Source of the DNA: Streptomyces sp. MST-110588
Lineage (GTDB): Bacteria > Actinomycetota > Actinomycetes > Streptomycetales > Streptomycetaceae
DNA: 64,000 bases
NCBI RefSeq assembly: GCF_022695595.1
Contig: NZ_CP074380.1
Location: forward strand, 3,279,501-3,343,500
Direction of reading: 5' to 3'
Under the pieces are notes generated by a model. It worked only from the letters and a program-made list of their open reading frames with translations, searched no databases and was not told where the DNA came from. A program made the position numbers and the translations under genes. Position 1 is the stretch's first letter. Each line of letters starts with the position of its first letter. Shown here in pieces: positions 43,389 through 52,924 of this stretch.

Positions 43389-43733
43389 GTGCTGATCTAC
43401 GGGTTCCAGGACGTGCTGAGCTGGGTGCAACTGGCGTTGAACGTGTACGCCGCCGTCATGCTCGTCGACGCGGCCGTCCGGCGCGAGGACGCCTACCGCG
43501 CCGCGGACAAGCAGACCAAGGGCATGTGGCTGATCTTCCTGGCCGTCGCGACCGCTCTGCTGGCCCTGTTCCCGATGATGTCGTTCCTGCCGCTCATCGG
43601 TCTTGTCGCCGTCATCGTCTACACCGTCGACGTACGGCCCGCGATCAAGCAGGTCTCGGGCGGCGGCCGTGGTCCGCGCCGCGGGGGGTCCAGCTCGGAC
43701 GGGCCGTACGGTCCGTACAACGGCGGGCGGTAG
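43389..43733 (+). CDS. DUF2516 membrane protein
   Basis: 114 residues with three membrane helices (VQLALNVYAAVMLVDAA, MWLIFLAVATALLALFP, MSFLPLIGLVAVIVYTVD) and a Gly/Ser-rich tail. The GTG at 43389 after GGTGGAAGC starts MLIYGFQDVLSW. It matches the small membrane protein downstream of hbhA in mycobacteria (Rv0476). Function unknown; the conserved trio suggests a shared envelope role. Confidence 0.88.
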   Translation: MLIYGFQDVLSWVQLALNVYAAVMLVDAAVRREDAYRAADKQTKGMWLIFLAVATALLALFPMMSFLPLIGLVAVIVYTVDVRPAIKQVSGGGRGPRRGGSSSDGPYGPYNGGR

Positions 43734-43828
43734 GGGGCCGGCAAGGTCCCGGGAGGGCGTCCGGGGTCGCGAACGGACGCGCCGATATGGGTTCGTGCGT
43801 ACGGGTTCGTACGGACGCGTGCTGCCGG

Positions 43829-45325
43829 TCAGCACATGACGCGGCCCCGGTCCAGCAGCAGTACCGCGACGTCGTCCGTCAACTCGCCGCCGTTCAGGTC
43901 CCGTACCTCCGTGACCGCGGCGTCCAGCAGGTCCTCGCCGCGCAGTCCGGACGCCGCCTGACGGGCCACCAGCTCCGTCATGCCCTCCTGCCCGAGCCGC
44001 CGGTTGCCGTCCCCGACCCGGCCCTCGATCAGGCCGTCCGTATACATCATCAGGCTCCAGGCGCTGCCCAGTTCGAGCCGGTGGCGCGGCCAGCGGGCCT
44101 TGGGGAGCAGGCCCAGGGCCGGGCCGCCGCTCTCGTACGGCAGCAGCCGCGGCGGGTGGCCGGCGCGGGCCAGCAGCGGGGCGGGGTGGCCGGCCAGGCA
44201 CAGCCCGGCGTGCCGGCCGTCCGGTGCGATGTCGACCGTGCACAGCGTCGCGAAGATCTCGTCGTCGGGGCGTTCGTTCTCCAGGACCTTCTGGAGGGTC
44301 GAGAGGAGTTCGTCACCGCAGAGCCCGGCGAAGGTCAAGGCGCGCCAGGCTATGCGCAGTTCGACGCCGAGCGCGGCCTCGTCGGGGCCGTGGCCGCAGA
44401 CGTCGCCGATCATCGCGTGCACGGTGCCGTCGGAGGTCCGTACGGTGTCGTAGAAGTCGCCGCCGAGCAGCGCCCGGCTCCGGCCGGGGCGGTAACGGGC
44501 GGCGAAGCGCAGGTCGGAGCCGCCGAGCAGCGGCGTGGGCAGCAACCCGCGCTCCAGCCGGGCGTTCTCCTGGGCGCGCAGCCGTGACTCGGTGAGCTGG
44601 CGCTGTGCGAGGTCGGCCCGCTTGCGCTCCACGGCGTAGCGCACCGCCCGGCTGAGCACCGACCCGTCCAGCTCGTCGCGCAGGAGGTAGTCCTGCGCGC
44701 CGACCCGTACGGCCTCGGCGGCCCGTTCGGCGTCGGTCTCGGCGGTCAGCGCCAGTACGGCGTGCGCGGGGGCGAGCCGGAGCACCGCGCGCAGCGCGTC
44801 CAGTTCGTCGCGCCCCTCGCCGTCCTGCGCGCCCCCGTCCTCCGCCCGGTCGGTACGGCCCGTGGAGGGGGGCAGGTCGAGCAGGATGCAGTCCACGTCG
44901 TCGGTGAGCAGCCGCTCGGCCTCGGTGAGGTTGCGTGCCGTGCGGACGCGGACCCGGCGGCCCTCCCAGTCCCACATCTCGGGGACGGCGCTGGTGGGGT
45001 CCTCGCCTATGAGGAGCAGGGTCAGGCCCTGGCCGACGGTGCCGCTGCCGTTGCCGGTGACGGGGCCGTTGCCGGGGCCGGTATCGCCCGGGCCGGGACC
45101 CGTACCTGCCTCGGGGGCCGCCTCCTGGCTCTCCGTCCCGCCGTCCACGCCCTCGGCGGGCATGTCACGGACGGACAACCCGCCGGCGTCCGTACCGTGC
45201 ACGCCGTCACATGCGCCGGCGTACGCGCCGTCGCCCTCCGTTGCGCCCGCGCACACGTCGTCCACCGGACGTGCCTGGTGCGGCAGCAAGGCCGTCCGCT
45301 GGTGCTGCGGTCCCGGTACGGGCAT
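43829..45325 (-). CDS. PP2C-type (SpoIIE) phosphatase with a receiver-like domain
   Basis: 498 residues. An acidic, disordered N-terminus (1-110) leads to a response-regulator-like domain with a possible acceptor Asp (CILLDLPPS) and the helix end GAQDYLLRDELDGSVLSRAV. A coiled-coil linker (RKRADLAQRQLTESRLRAQE) is followed by a SpoIIE/PP2C domain with metal Asp motifs GGDFYD, GDVCGHG and ELTDDVAVLLL. Such proteins dephosphorylate anti-anti-sigma factors. Start ATG 45325 follows GGAAGGAAG. No sigma or anti-sigma gene is adjacent. Confidence 0.92.
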   Translation of the reverse strand: MPVPGPQHQRTALLPHQARPVDDVCAGATEGDGAYAGACDGVHGTDAGGLSVRDMPAEGVDGGTESQEAAPEAGTGPGPGDTGPGNGPVTGNGSGTVGQGLTLLLIGEDPTSAVPEMWDWEGRRVRVRTARNLTEAERLLTDDVDCILLDLPPSTGRTDRAEDGGAQDGEGRDELDALRAVLRLAPAHAVLALTAETDAERAAEAVRVGAQDYLLRDELDGSVLSRAVRYAVERKRADLAQRQLTESRLRAQENARLERGLLPTPLLGGSDLRFAARYRPGRSRALLGGDFYDTVRTSDGTVHAMIGDVCGHGPDEAALGVELRIAWRALTFAGLCGDELLSTLQKVLENERPDDEIFATLCTVDIAPDGRHAGLCLAGHPAPLLARAGHPPRLLPYESGGPALGLLPKARWPRHRLELGSAWSLMMYTDGLIEGRVGDGNRRLGQEGMTELVARQAASGLRGEDLLDAAVTEVRDLNGGELTDDVAVLLLDRGRVMC

Positions 45326-45589
45326 GCGTCTGCTTCCTTCCCTCCCCCCGAGGGTGTGGCGACGGCCGACCGGCGCGCCACCGCGCCCGGTCCCGCACCG
45401 CTCATGGGTCGAGCGGCGGCGCGCCACCAGGCACTGAGAGGCGACCATAGCGGTAGGCCGGAGCCGTACGGAATGACCGGCGGCAATCGGCCACGGTCAT
45501 ATGCCCGCCGGACCACGGCTTTTGACCGAGGGAGGACGGAAACCGGAATGACGAACATCACTGCGCACGGGCCACTCCGGCGTCCATTT

Positions 45590-45660
45590 CGACAACCGCT
45601 TCGGTGATCACGTCGACAACCGCCTCGGTGACCGCTTCAGTGACCGCCTCGGTCACCGTC
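45590..45660. repeat. Three imperfect 24-bp tandem repeats between the P60 and phosphatase genes
   Basis: Units starting at 45590, 45614 and 45638 share CGACAACCGC(C/T)TCGGTGA-like sequence. Open frames read through them but show no other coding signals. The remaining 45326-45723 gap holds no gene I can support. Confidence 0.6.
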
Positions 45661-45723
45661 CGCAACTGTCCGGAACCGATCGCCGCGCACGCCCGCCGCC
45701 CCGCCGCAGCCGGCCACGCGCCG

Positions 45724-46839
45724 TTACTTGTCCGGCCGTACGACCCCCAGGACCGGCATCGTGCCGGCGCCCGCCACCGTCACCTGCCGTCCGGGCCGCG
45801 GCGCGTGGATGATCTGCCCGTCGCCGATGTAGATCCCCACATGGCTCGCGTCCGCGTAGTAGATGATCAGGTCACCGGGGCGCATGTCCTTGATGTCCAC
45901 GTGCGGCAACTGCCGCCATTGCTCCTGCGACGTACGCGGAATCGTCCGGCCGCCGAACTGCCACGCCCGCAGCGTCAGCCCCGAGCAGTCGAAGGTGTCC
46001 GGGCCTTCGGCGCCCCACACGTAGTCCTTGCCGATCTGCGCGGTGGCGAACGTGATGGCCTTCTTGCCCTGCGCCGACGCCTTGCCGCTGATCTCCTTCA
46101 GCACACCGGAATCCAGCCACTTCTGCTGTTCCTTGGACGCCTGTGCGTCCTCCAGCTTCTTCAGCCGGGCCTTTTCCTCGGCGGCGAGCTGGGATTCCAG
46201 TTTCTTGGCGGCGTCGATCTGCTTGCGGATGTCCTGCTGCGCCTTCTCCTTCTTCTTCCGGTTCTCCTCAAGCTGTTTCCAGCGGTCGGTGGCGTCCTTG
46301 GAATAGTCGTTCAAGTCGTTCTTCGTGGCGCCGAGTTGTGCGATGAGGTCTTTGGCGGCGTGCTGGCTCTTGTGGACGAGCGTGGCGTCGTCGAGAAACG
46401 CCTCGGGGTCGTTGTTCAGCATCAGCCGGGCCTCGGCGGGCATTCCGCCGCCCCGGTACTGGGCACTGGCCAGTTCCCCGGCCTGGCGCTGGAGCGCGTC
46501 CAGCTTCGCCTGGGTCGCGTCTATGGTGCGCCCGAGCTTGTCGATCTCTTTCTGCTGGCGCGCGACCTGCTCCTTGGCGGCGTTGTACGCCTCGGTGGCC
46601 TGCTCCGCCTTGCGGTACAGGTCCTCGATCTTCTTGTGGACCGCCTCAAGTTTCTTCTTCTGCTCCTCGTCCGGGGCGCCGCCCGTACCGCCCGCGCCCG
46701 CTCCCGGCCCCGGGTCCGCGTACGCCGCCGAGGCCGTACCCCCCACGACGCCCATCACGCACAACACCACCGCCGTGCACGCGGCGATCCCGCCCCGCAT
46801 CCGACGCCGCGCGCCACGCCCTTCCCCCTGGCTCCCCAC
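45724..46839 (-). CDS. Secreted NlpC/P60 peptidoglycan hydrolase with coiled coil
   Basis: 371 residues. Start GTG 46839 is preceded by GGAGGTGG at six bases. Signal peptide (GIAACTAVVLCVMGVVGGTASAAYA region), long coiled coil (residues about 60-240, KKKLEAVHKKIEDLYRKAEQ), then the C40 peptidase domain with catalytic Cys in TFDCSGLTLRAW and His in DASHVGIYIGDG. It cleaves stem peptides in peptidoglycan, with the coiled coil probably controlling access. It matches S. coelicolor SCO4202 from memory. An inverted repeat AACAG/CTGTT lies in its upstream region (46917-46940). Confidence 0.92.
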   Translation of the reverse strand: MGSQGEGRGARRRMRGGIAACTAVVLCVMGVVGGTASAAYADPGPGAGAGGTGGAPDEEQKKKLEAVHKKIEDLYRKAEQATEAYNAAKEQVARQQKEIDKLGRTIDATQAKLDALQRQAGELASAQYRGGGMPAEARLMLNNDPEAFLDDATLVHKSQHAAKDLIAQLGATKNDLNDYSKDATDRWKQLEENRKKKEKAQQDIRKQIDAAKKLESQLAAEEKARLKKLEDAQASKEQQKWLDSGVLKEISGKASAQGKKAITFATAQIGKDYVWGAEGPDTFDCSGLTLRAWQFGGRTIPRTSQEQWRQLPHVDIKDMRPGDLIIYYADASHVGIYIGDGQIIHAPRPGRQVTVAGAGTMPVLGVVRPDK

Positions 46840-47222
46840 CTGCTGCCACCTCCGGTCGGTCCGCACCGATTCGCGTCATTCCCTCAGCCGCGGATGCTGC
46901 CATACCGATGGGTAATCCAACAGAGGTCACACCTGTTGCGATCCGCGCACATGTCGGCACAGATGCCGGTCCTGCCGCCGGGAACCGGGGCGGTACGCCA
47001 CCCGTACGCCGCCGCCACGTCACCGGGCGCCCCGGCCGGCGTACCCGCGCGGACCCGCACGTGCCCGTACGGATGCCGTACGGACGCTCATGCCGCGCCC
47101 GCGCACCGCCCCGCATCCACCCCCATCGCACCCCGTCCCACGCCGACGGCCGTACGCACGCCCGTACGCACGCCCGTACGCACATCCGTCCACACATGCG
47201 CCGCACTCACCTGACGGCCGAG
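46840..47222. other. Divergent intergenic region between the P60 gene and the pst operon
   Basis: No gene seen. It contains the palindrome CAACAG...CTGTTG (46918-46937) near the P60 promoter and a long C/G-rich stretch with CGTACG-type repeats (47150-47190, several CGTACGCACGCC copies). I looked for a c-di-AMP riboswitch ahead of the P60 gene and saw none of its conserved blocks. Confidence 0.5.
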
Positions 47223-47266
47223 GTTCACCCTGCGTTCACCCTCCTCCATCGACCGCTTCACCTGAT
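47223..47266 (+). promoter_or_regulatory. PHO box of the pst operon
   Basis: GTTCACCCTGC (47223) and GTTCACCCTCC (47234) are adjacent 11-bp units. A third matching unit, CTTCACCTGAT, is in phase at 47256, with one degenerate unit between. This is the classical PhoP-binding arrangement of Streptomyces pstS promoters, so the operon should be induced by phosphate starvation through PhoRP. Confidence 0.92.
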
Positions 47267-47487
47267 CTGCCTAATTTCAGCCGTACCGAGTGGCGCGCCA
47301 CCGCCGTGGGGCAAGCGCAACCCGGCATAGCTGGACCTGACATTCAAGAACGTTCAAGAACATCCAAGAACATTCAAGGACACCTGAGGTGTCAGGTGCC
47401 GCAGCCGCCGCAGACACCGATGATCTGCGCCGATCACCACCCCCGCACGCCGGAGAAGCGGCGCGCCCCAGGAAGGAACTCTCGACA

Positions 47488-48611
47488 GTGAAGCTTCAGC
47501 GCAAGAACCGGGTTCGCGCCCTCGCCGTTGGCGCTCTCGCCGTCTCCGGTGCCCTGGCCCTGTCGGCGTGCGGCTCCGACGACACCAGCGGCGGTGGCGG
47601 CAACAGCGCCTCGTCGAAGTCCTCCAACATCAAGTGCGAGGGCAAGGGGAAGCTGCTCGCCTCGGGCTCCTCCGCGCAGAAGAACGCCATGGACGCCTGG
47701 GTGCAGAACTACTCGGGGCCTGCAAGGACACCGAGGTCAACTACCAGCCCACGGGCTCCGGTGCCGGCATCACCACCTTCCTCCAGGGCCAGACCGCCTT
47801 CGCGGGCTCCGACTCGGCGCTCAAGCCCGAGGAGGTCGAGAAGTCTAAGAAGATCTGCAAGGGCGGCCAGGCGGTCAACCTGCCGATGGTCGGCGGCCCG
47901 ATCGCGGTCGGCTACAACGTCTCCGGCGTGGACGGCCTCGTCCTGGACGCCCCGACGCTGGCCAAGATCTTCGACTCGGAGATCACCAACTGGAACGACG
48001 CGGCGATCAAGAAGCTCAACCCCGACGCCAAGCTGCCGGACCTGAAGATCCAGGCGTTCCACCGCTCGGACGACTCCGGCACCACCGACAACTTCACCAA
48101 GTACCTCAAGGGCGCGGCCCCCGACGCCTGGAAGCACGAGCCCGCCAAGACCTGGGCGGGCAGGGGCGGCCAGGCGGCGGCCGGCTCGGCGGGTGTCTCC
48201 TCGCAGGTCAAGCAGACCAACGGGGCGATCTCCTACTTCGAGCTGTCCTTCGCGACGGCCGGCAAGATCCCGACGGTCAAGCTGAACACCGGCGCCAAGG
48301 ACCCGGTCGAGGCCACCGTCGACAACGCCTCCAAGGCGATCTCCGAGGCCAAGCAGGTCGGCACCGGCAACGACCTGGCCCTCAAGCTCAACTACACCAC
48401 CAAGGCCGACGGCGCCTACCCGATCACCCTGGTGACGTACGAGATCGCCTGCGACAAGGGCAACAAGGCCGAGACCCTGCCGGCCACCAAGTCCTTCCTG
48501 ACCTACATCTCCAGCCAGGACGGCCAGGCGGCCCTGAAGGACCTGGGCTACGCCCCGCTGCCCACCGAGATCGCCGACAAGGTCCGCAAGACCGTCGCCA
48601 CGCTCTCCTGA
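47488..48611 (+). pseudogene. pstS: pstS, phosphate-binding lipoprotein, interrupted by a one-base frameshift
   Basis: The GTG at 47488 (after AGGAAGGA) starts a lipoprotein signal with lipobox LALSACGSD and runs in frame to DAWVQNYSG. It then shifts, and the rest of PstS (ACKDTEVNYQPTGSGAGITT to TEIADKVRKTVATLS) is in another frame. One extra G in the G run at 47715-47718 restores a normal PstS of about 374 residues, including the phosphate-binding QPTGSGAG and DSGTTDNF blocks. As an essential part of high-affinity uptake with intact pstCAB behind it, the shift is probably an assembly error. A true mutation is not excluded. Confidence 0.93.
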
Positions 48612-48760
48612 CCCACCGGGCGGCGGCTCCGGGCCCGTACGGCGACGCGTACGACGCAGGCGCGATCCGCGCCCCGTACGCCCCGTACCCCCGGACCGCC
48701 GCCCATCCGGTGCACCGCCGCGCCAGGAGCCTCCGCCGGCTCCGCAGACCGGAGAAAGTC

Positions 48761-49780
48761 ATGAACTCACCCTCCCCGATAGCAGACCCACCGCCGTCGC
48801 CACCGTCACCGACGCCCATGGCCCCGGACGAGAGGCCCTCCCCGATCTCCGGCAAGGCGGTCCGCCCCGGTGACCGGATCTTCCTCGGGCTCTCCCGCGG
48901 CTCCGGTGTCGCGCTCCTGGTGGTCATGGCCGCCATCGCGGCCTTCCTCACCTACCGCTCCGTGATCGCCATCTCCGGTGACCACGCGAGCTTCCTGACG
49001 TACTTGGAGTGGAACACCTCGGGCCCCGAGCCGAAGTTCGGCATCGCGGTCCTCGCCTTCGGCACCGTCGTCAGCTCGGTCATCGCGATGGTCATCGCGG
49101 TCCCGGTCGCGGTCGGCATCGCGCTGTTCATCTCGCACTACGCGCCCCGCAAGCTGGCCTCGCCGCTCGGGTACGTCATCGACCTGCTCGCCGCCGTGCC
49201 CAGCATCATCTTCGGCCTGTGGGGCGCGCTCTTCCTGGTGCCCCACCTCGGCGGCCTCTACCAATGGCTGGACGACTACTTCGGCTGGACCGGGATCCTC
49301 AGCTACGGCGGCGGCGCCGCCCGCTCCCTGTTCACCGTCGGCATCCTGCTGGCCATCATGATCCTGCCGATCGTGACCAGCGTCAGCCGCGAGGTCTTCC
49401 TCCAGGTCCCCAAGATGCACGAGGAGGCCGCGCTGGCCCTCGGCGCGACCCGCTGGGAAGTCATCCGGATGTCCGTACTGCCCTTCGGCCGTTCCGGTGT
49501 CATCAGCGCCTCCATGCTGGGGCTGGGCCGCGCGCTCGGCGAGACGATGGCGGTGGCCACCGTCCTGTCGCCGAACTTCCTGATCAGCCTCAGCCTGCTG
49601 GAGCCGGGCGGCGGAACCTTCGCCCAGAACATCGCCAGCAAGTTCAGCGAGGCGGACCAGTTCGGCCAGGACGCCCTGATCGCCTCCGGCCTCGTCCTGT
49701 TCGTGATCACGCTGCTCGTCAACGGCGCGGCCCGCCTGATCATCGCCCGCCGCAAGGAGTACTCGGGGGCCAATGCATGA
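48761..49780 (+). CDS. pstC: PstC, phosphate ABC permease
   Basis: 339 residues with six membrane helices and the binding-protein-dependent permease loop EEAALALGATRWEVIRMSV. Start ATG 48761 follows GGAGAAAGTC. It forms the membrane channel with PstA, whose start overlaps its stop by four bases. Confidence 0.96.
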   Translation: MNSPSPIADPPPSPPSPTPMAPDERPSPISGKAVRPGDRIFLGLSRGSGVALLVVMAAIAAFLTYRSVIAISGDHASFLTYLEWNTSGPEPKFGIAVLAFGTVVSSVIAMVIAVPVAVGIALFISHYAPRKLASPLGYVIDLLAAVPSIIFGLWGALFLVPHLGGLYQWLDDYFGWTGILSYGGGAARSLFTVGILLAIMILPIVTSVSREVFLQVPKMHEEAALALGATRWEVIRMSVLPFGRSGVISASMLGLGRALGETMAVATVLSPNFLISLSLLEPGGGTFAQNIASKFSEADQFGQDALIASGLVLFVITLLVNGAARLIIARRKEYSGANA

Positions 49781-50856
49781 GTAACACCGTTACAGAGCGC
49801 CGTACGGCCGCCGGCAGCGCCCCGCTCCCGGTCTCCCTCCAGCAGGCCCGGCTGCCCCGCTGGACCCCGGCCGCCCTCGCGCTGGCCGCCGTCGCGGCGG
49901 GCTGCGGCATCGGCCTGGCCGCCGGCCTGGACAGCAGGATCCAGTGGGGCCTGATCGCCACGCTGCTCTTCATCCTGGGTACGTTCCTCCTGGCCGCCAA
50001 GGTCGAGGGCGTCCGCCAGGCCAAGGACCGGCTGGCCACCAGCCTGGTCTGGGTCGCCTTCCTGCTCGCCGTCATCCCGCTGGTCTCCCTCATCTGGGAG
50101 ACGATCGCCCGCGGCATCAAGGTCCTGGACGGCTATTTCCTGTCCCACTCGATGGGTACGCTGCCGGACGCGCTGCCCGGCGGCGGCATCTACCACGCGA
50201 TCATCGGCACGCTGGAGCAGGTCGGCCTGGCCACCCTCATCGCCGCCCCGATCGGCCTGCTCACCGCGGTCTACCTCGTGGAGTACGGGGGCGGAAGGCT
50301 CGCCAAGGTCGTCACCTTCTTCGTCGACGTCATGACCGGCATCCCCTCGATCGTCGCCGGCCTGTTCATCCTCTCCGTATGGATCCTGATCCTGGGCTTC
50401 GGCCAGTCCGGCATCGCCGGCGCGATGGCCCTGGCGATCCTGATGATGCCGGTGGTCGTCCGCTCCACCGAGGAGATGCTCAAGCTCGTCCCCAACGAGC
50501 TGCGCGAGGCGTCGCTGGCCCTGGGCGTGCCCAAGTGGCGCACGATCCTCAAGGTCGTCCTGCCCACCGCGATCGGCGGCATCACCACCGGCGTGATGCT
50601 GGCCGTCGCCCGGATCACCGGTGAGACCGCCCCGGTGCTGCTCCTGGTCTGGGGCGCCAAGACGATCAACAACAACCCCTTCGAGGGCGCCCAGCAGTCG
50701 CTTCCCCTGTACGTGTTCCAGCAGTGGCAGCAGGGCTCCGACGCCTCGTACGACCGTGCGTGGGCCGCGGCGCTCGTCCTGATCGCCTTCGTCATGATCC
50801 TCAACCTGGTGGCCCGCGGCATCGCCCGCTGGAAGGCCCCCAAGACCGGCCGCTGA
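49777..50856 (+). CDS. pstA: PstA, phosphate ABC permease
   Basis: 359 residues with about eight hydrophobic segments, two before the standard six. The permease loop is [20 protein letters not shown]. It partners PstC. ATG 49777 overlaps the pstC stop (ATGA). Confidence 0.96.
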   Translation: MSNTVTERRTAAGSAPLPVSLQQARLPRWTPAALALAAVAAGCGIGLAAGLDSRIQWGLIATLLFILGTFLLAAKVEGVRQAKDRLATSLVWVAFLLAVIPLVSLIWETIARGIKVLDGYFLSHSMGTLPDALPGGGIYHAIIGTLEQVGLATLIAAPIGLLTAVYLVEYGGGRLAKVVTFFVDVMTGIPSIVAGLFILSVWILILGFGQSGIAGAMALAILMMPVVVRSTEEMLKLVPNELREASLALGVPKWRTILKVVLPTAIGGITTGVMLAVARITGETAPVLLLVWGAKTINNNPFEGAQQSLPLYVFQQWQQGSDASYDRAWAAALVLIAFVMILNLVARGIARWKAPKTGR

Positions 50857-50885
50857 CCGCGGTAGACGAAAGAAGTAGTGATCCC

Positions 50886-51665
50886 ATGGCCAAGCGAATC
50901 GACGTCAGCGGCCTCTCCGCGTACTACGGCGGCCACAAGGCCATCGACGACATATCCATGACCGTCGAGCCGCGCTCGGTGACCGCCTTCATCGGCCCCT
51001 CCGGCTGCGGCAAGTCCACCTTCCTGCGCACCCTGAACCGGATGCACGAGGTCACCCCCGGCGGGCGCGTCGAGGGCAAGGTGATGCTGGACGACGAGAA
51101 CCTGTACGGCTCCGGCGTCGACCCGGTCGCGGTGCGCCGCACCGTCGGCATGGTCTTCCAGCGCCCCAACCCCTTCCCCACCATGTCGATCTTCGACAAT
51201 GTCGCGGCGGGCCTGCGGCTGAACGGCACGGTGAAGAAGAAGTCCGAGCTGAACGACGTCGTCGAGAAGTCCCTCAAGGGCGCCAACCTCTGGAACGAGG
51301 TCAAGGACCGCCTGAACAAGCCCGGCTCCGGCCTGTCCGGCGGCCAGCAGCAGCGGCTGTGCATCGCCCGCGCCATCGCCGTCCAGCCGCAGGTCCTGCT
51401 GATGGACGAGCCGTGCTCCGCGCTCGACCCGATCTCCACCCTGGCCATCGAGGACCTGATCGGCGAGCTGAAGTCGCGCTTCACGATCGTCATCGTCACC
51501 CACAACATGCAGCAGGCGGCGCGGGTCTCGGACCGTACGGCCTTCTTCAACCTGGCGGCCGTCGGGCAGCCGGGCAAGCTCGTGGAGATCGACGACACCG
51601 AGCGGATCTTCTCCAACCCCTCGGTCCAGGCCACGGAGGACTACATCTCCGGCCGCTTCGGCTAG
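50886..51665 (+). CDS. pstB: PstB, phosphate ABC ATPase
   Basis: 259 residues, standard length. Walker [10 protein letters not shown], signature [14 protein letters not shown], Walker [14 protein letters not shown]. It powers PstCA and, with PhoU-like proteins, signals phosphate status. It is the last gene of the operon; no phoU follows. A perfect 14-bp hairpin lies downstream. Confidence 0.97.
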   Translation: MAKRIDVSGLSAYYGGHKAIDDISMTVEPRSVTAFIGPSGCGKSTFLRTLNRMHEVTPGGRVEGKVMLDDENLYGSGVDPVAVRRTVGMVFQRPNPFPTMSIFDNVAAGLRLNGTVKKKSELNDVVEKSLKGANLWNEVKDRLNKPGSGLSGGQQQRLCIARAIAVQPQVLLMDEPCSALDPISTLAIEDLIGELKSRFTIVIVTHNMQQAARVSDRTAFFNLAAVGQPGKLVEIDDTERIFSNPSVQATEDYISGRFG

Positions 51666-51786
51666 CAGCCGCTCCGGCCGGCAGCCGCCCCGGCCGGCCG
51701 CCGCCCCGGGCCGGCTCCCGCAGTCCGGCCGGTCCGGCGGCCCACCCGGCGTCCTGAGGTGCTGCATGGCGGTGCCACCACAGGAC

Positions 51787-51824
51787 GAAGGGCCCGCCCC
51801 ACCTTCCCGGGGGGCGGGCCCTTC
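51787..51824. terminator. Bidirectional terminator between pstB and pit
   Basis: GAAGGGCCCGCCCC (51787-51800) is perfectly complementary to GGGGCGGGCCCTTC (51811-51824), with a 10-base loop, between convergent operons. Confidence 0.88.
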
Positions 51825-51919
51825 ATGCCGTACGTACGGACCTCTTGAGCCGTACGGGCGAATCGCGCGCCGGCCGGCCGTACCTGTACCGGCCCGGCCG
51901 CCGGCCGAAGGCCAGGTGC

Positions 51920-52918
51920 CTAGCCGAAGACCAGATGCACGCCCCAGTAGGCGAGCGCGCCCACCAGCGCAGCGGCGGGCATCGTGATGAACCAGCCCAT
52001 CACGATGTTCTTCGCCACGCCCCAGCGCACCGCCCGGGAGCCCTTGGTCGACCCCACGCCCATGATCGCGGAGGTGATGACATGCGTGGTCGAGATCGGC
52101 GCGTGGAACATGAACGACGCCGTGTACATGACCGACGCCGCCGTCGTCTCGGCCGCGAAGCCCTGCGGCGGGTCCAGCTCGATGATGCGCCGGCCGAGCG
52201 TGCGCATGATGCGCCAGCCGCCCGCGTACGTACCCAGCGAGAGGGTGATCGCACAGGCGAGCTTGACCCAGATCGGGATGGCGTCGTTCTTGTCCTCGAC
52301 ATCGGCGATGACCAGGGCCATCACCACGATGCCCATGGTCTTCTGCGCGTCCTGCAGACCGTGGCCGAGCGCCATGCCCGCCGCGGAGACCGTCTGGGCG
52401 ATCCGGAACCCGCGCTTGGCCTTGTGCGGGTTGGACTTCCGGAACAGCCACAGGATGACGACCATCACCAGATAGCCCAGCACCAGGCCGATGACGGGCG
52501 AGATGAACATCGGCAGGACGACCTTCTCGACCACCCCGGACCAGATCACCTCGGTGCCGCCCGCCAGCGCGGCACCGACCATGCCGCCGAACAGGGCGTG
52601 CGAGGACGACGACGGCAGGCCGAAGTACCAGGTGACGAGGTTCCAGGCCACCGCGCCGAGCAGGGCCGCGAAGAGGATGCCCATCCCCTTGTTGCCCTCG
52701 GGCGTGGAGATCAGCCCCTCACTGACGGTCTTGGCGACCCCGCTGCCGAGGAAGGCGCCGGCGAGGTTCATCACCGCGGCCATCGCCAGTGCCGCCCGCG
52801 GGGTCAGCGCCCGCGTGGAGACCGAGGTCGCGATGGCGTTCGCGGAGTCGTGAAAGCCGTTCGTGTACGTGAAACCGAGCGCGACCGCGATGGTCACGAC
52901 GAGCGCGAAGGTGTCCAC
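51920..52918 (-). CDS. Low-affinity inorganic phosphate transporter (Pit family)
   Basis: 332 residues, about ten membrane helices. The Pit signature appears twice: GFHDSANAIATSVSTRALTP near the N-terminus and the related GVGSTKGSRAVRWGVAKNIV near the C-terminus. It carries neutral metal-phosphate with protons. The GTG start lies six bases after the stop of the DUF47 gene, so translation is coupled. In S. coelicolor the equivalent (pitH1, SCO4138 from memory) likewise sits next to pst. Confidence 0.94.
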   Translation of the reverse strand: MDTFALVVTIAVALGFTYTNGFHDSANAIATSVSTRALTPRAALAMAAVMNLAGAFLGSGVAKTVSEGLISTPEGNKGMGILFAALLGAVAWNLVTWYFGLPSSSSHALFGGMVGAALAGGTEVIWSGVVEKVVLPMFISPVIGLVLGYLVMVVILWLFRKSNPHKAKRGFRIAQTVSAAGMALGHGLQDAQKTMGIVVMALVIADVEDKNDAIPIWVKLACAITLSLGTYAGGWRIMRTLGRRIIELDPPQGFAAETTAASVMYTASFMFHAPISTTHVITSAIMGVGSTKGSRAVRWGVAKNIVMGWFITMPAAALVGALAYWGVHLVFG

Positions 52919-52924
52919 CGGAGG

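Noticed and set aside
45590..45720. Repeat-containing frames encoding TASVTASVTASV-like peptides
   Set aside because: The 24-bp repeats keep several frames open, but no start with a ribosome site fits any of them.
46840..47000. c-di-AMP (ydaO) riboswitch before the P60 hydrolase gene
   Set aside because: Such riboswitches often precede Streptomyces wall hydrolases, but I could not find the conserved blocks here or before the 60222 gene.
50271..52451. 726-codon minus-strand frame across pstA, pstB and the pit gene
   Set aside because: It runs antisense to three well-identified genes and has no domain.
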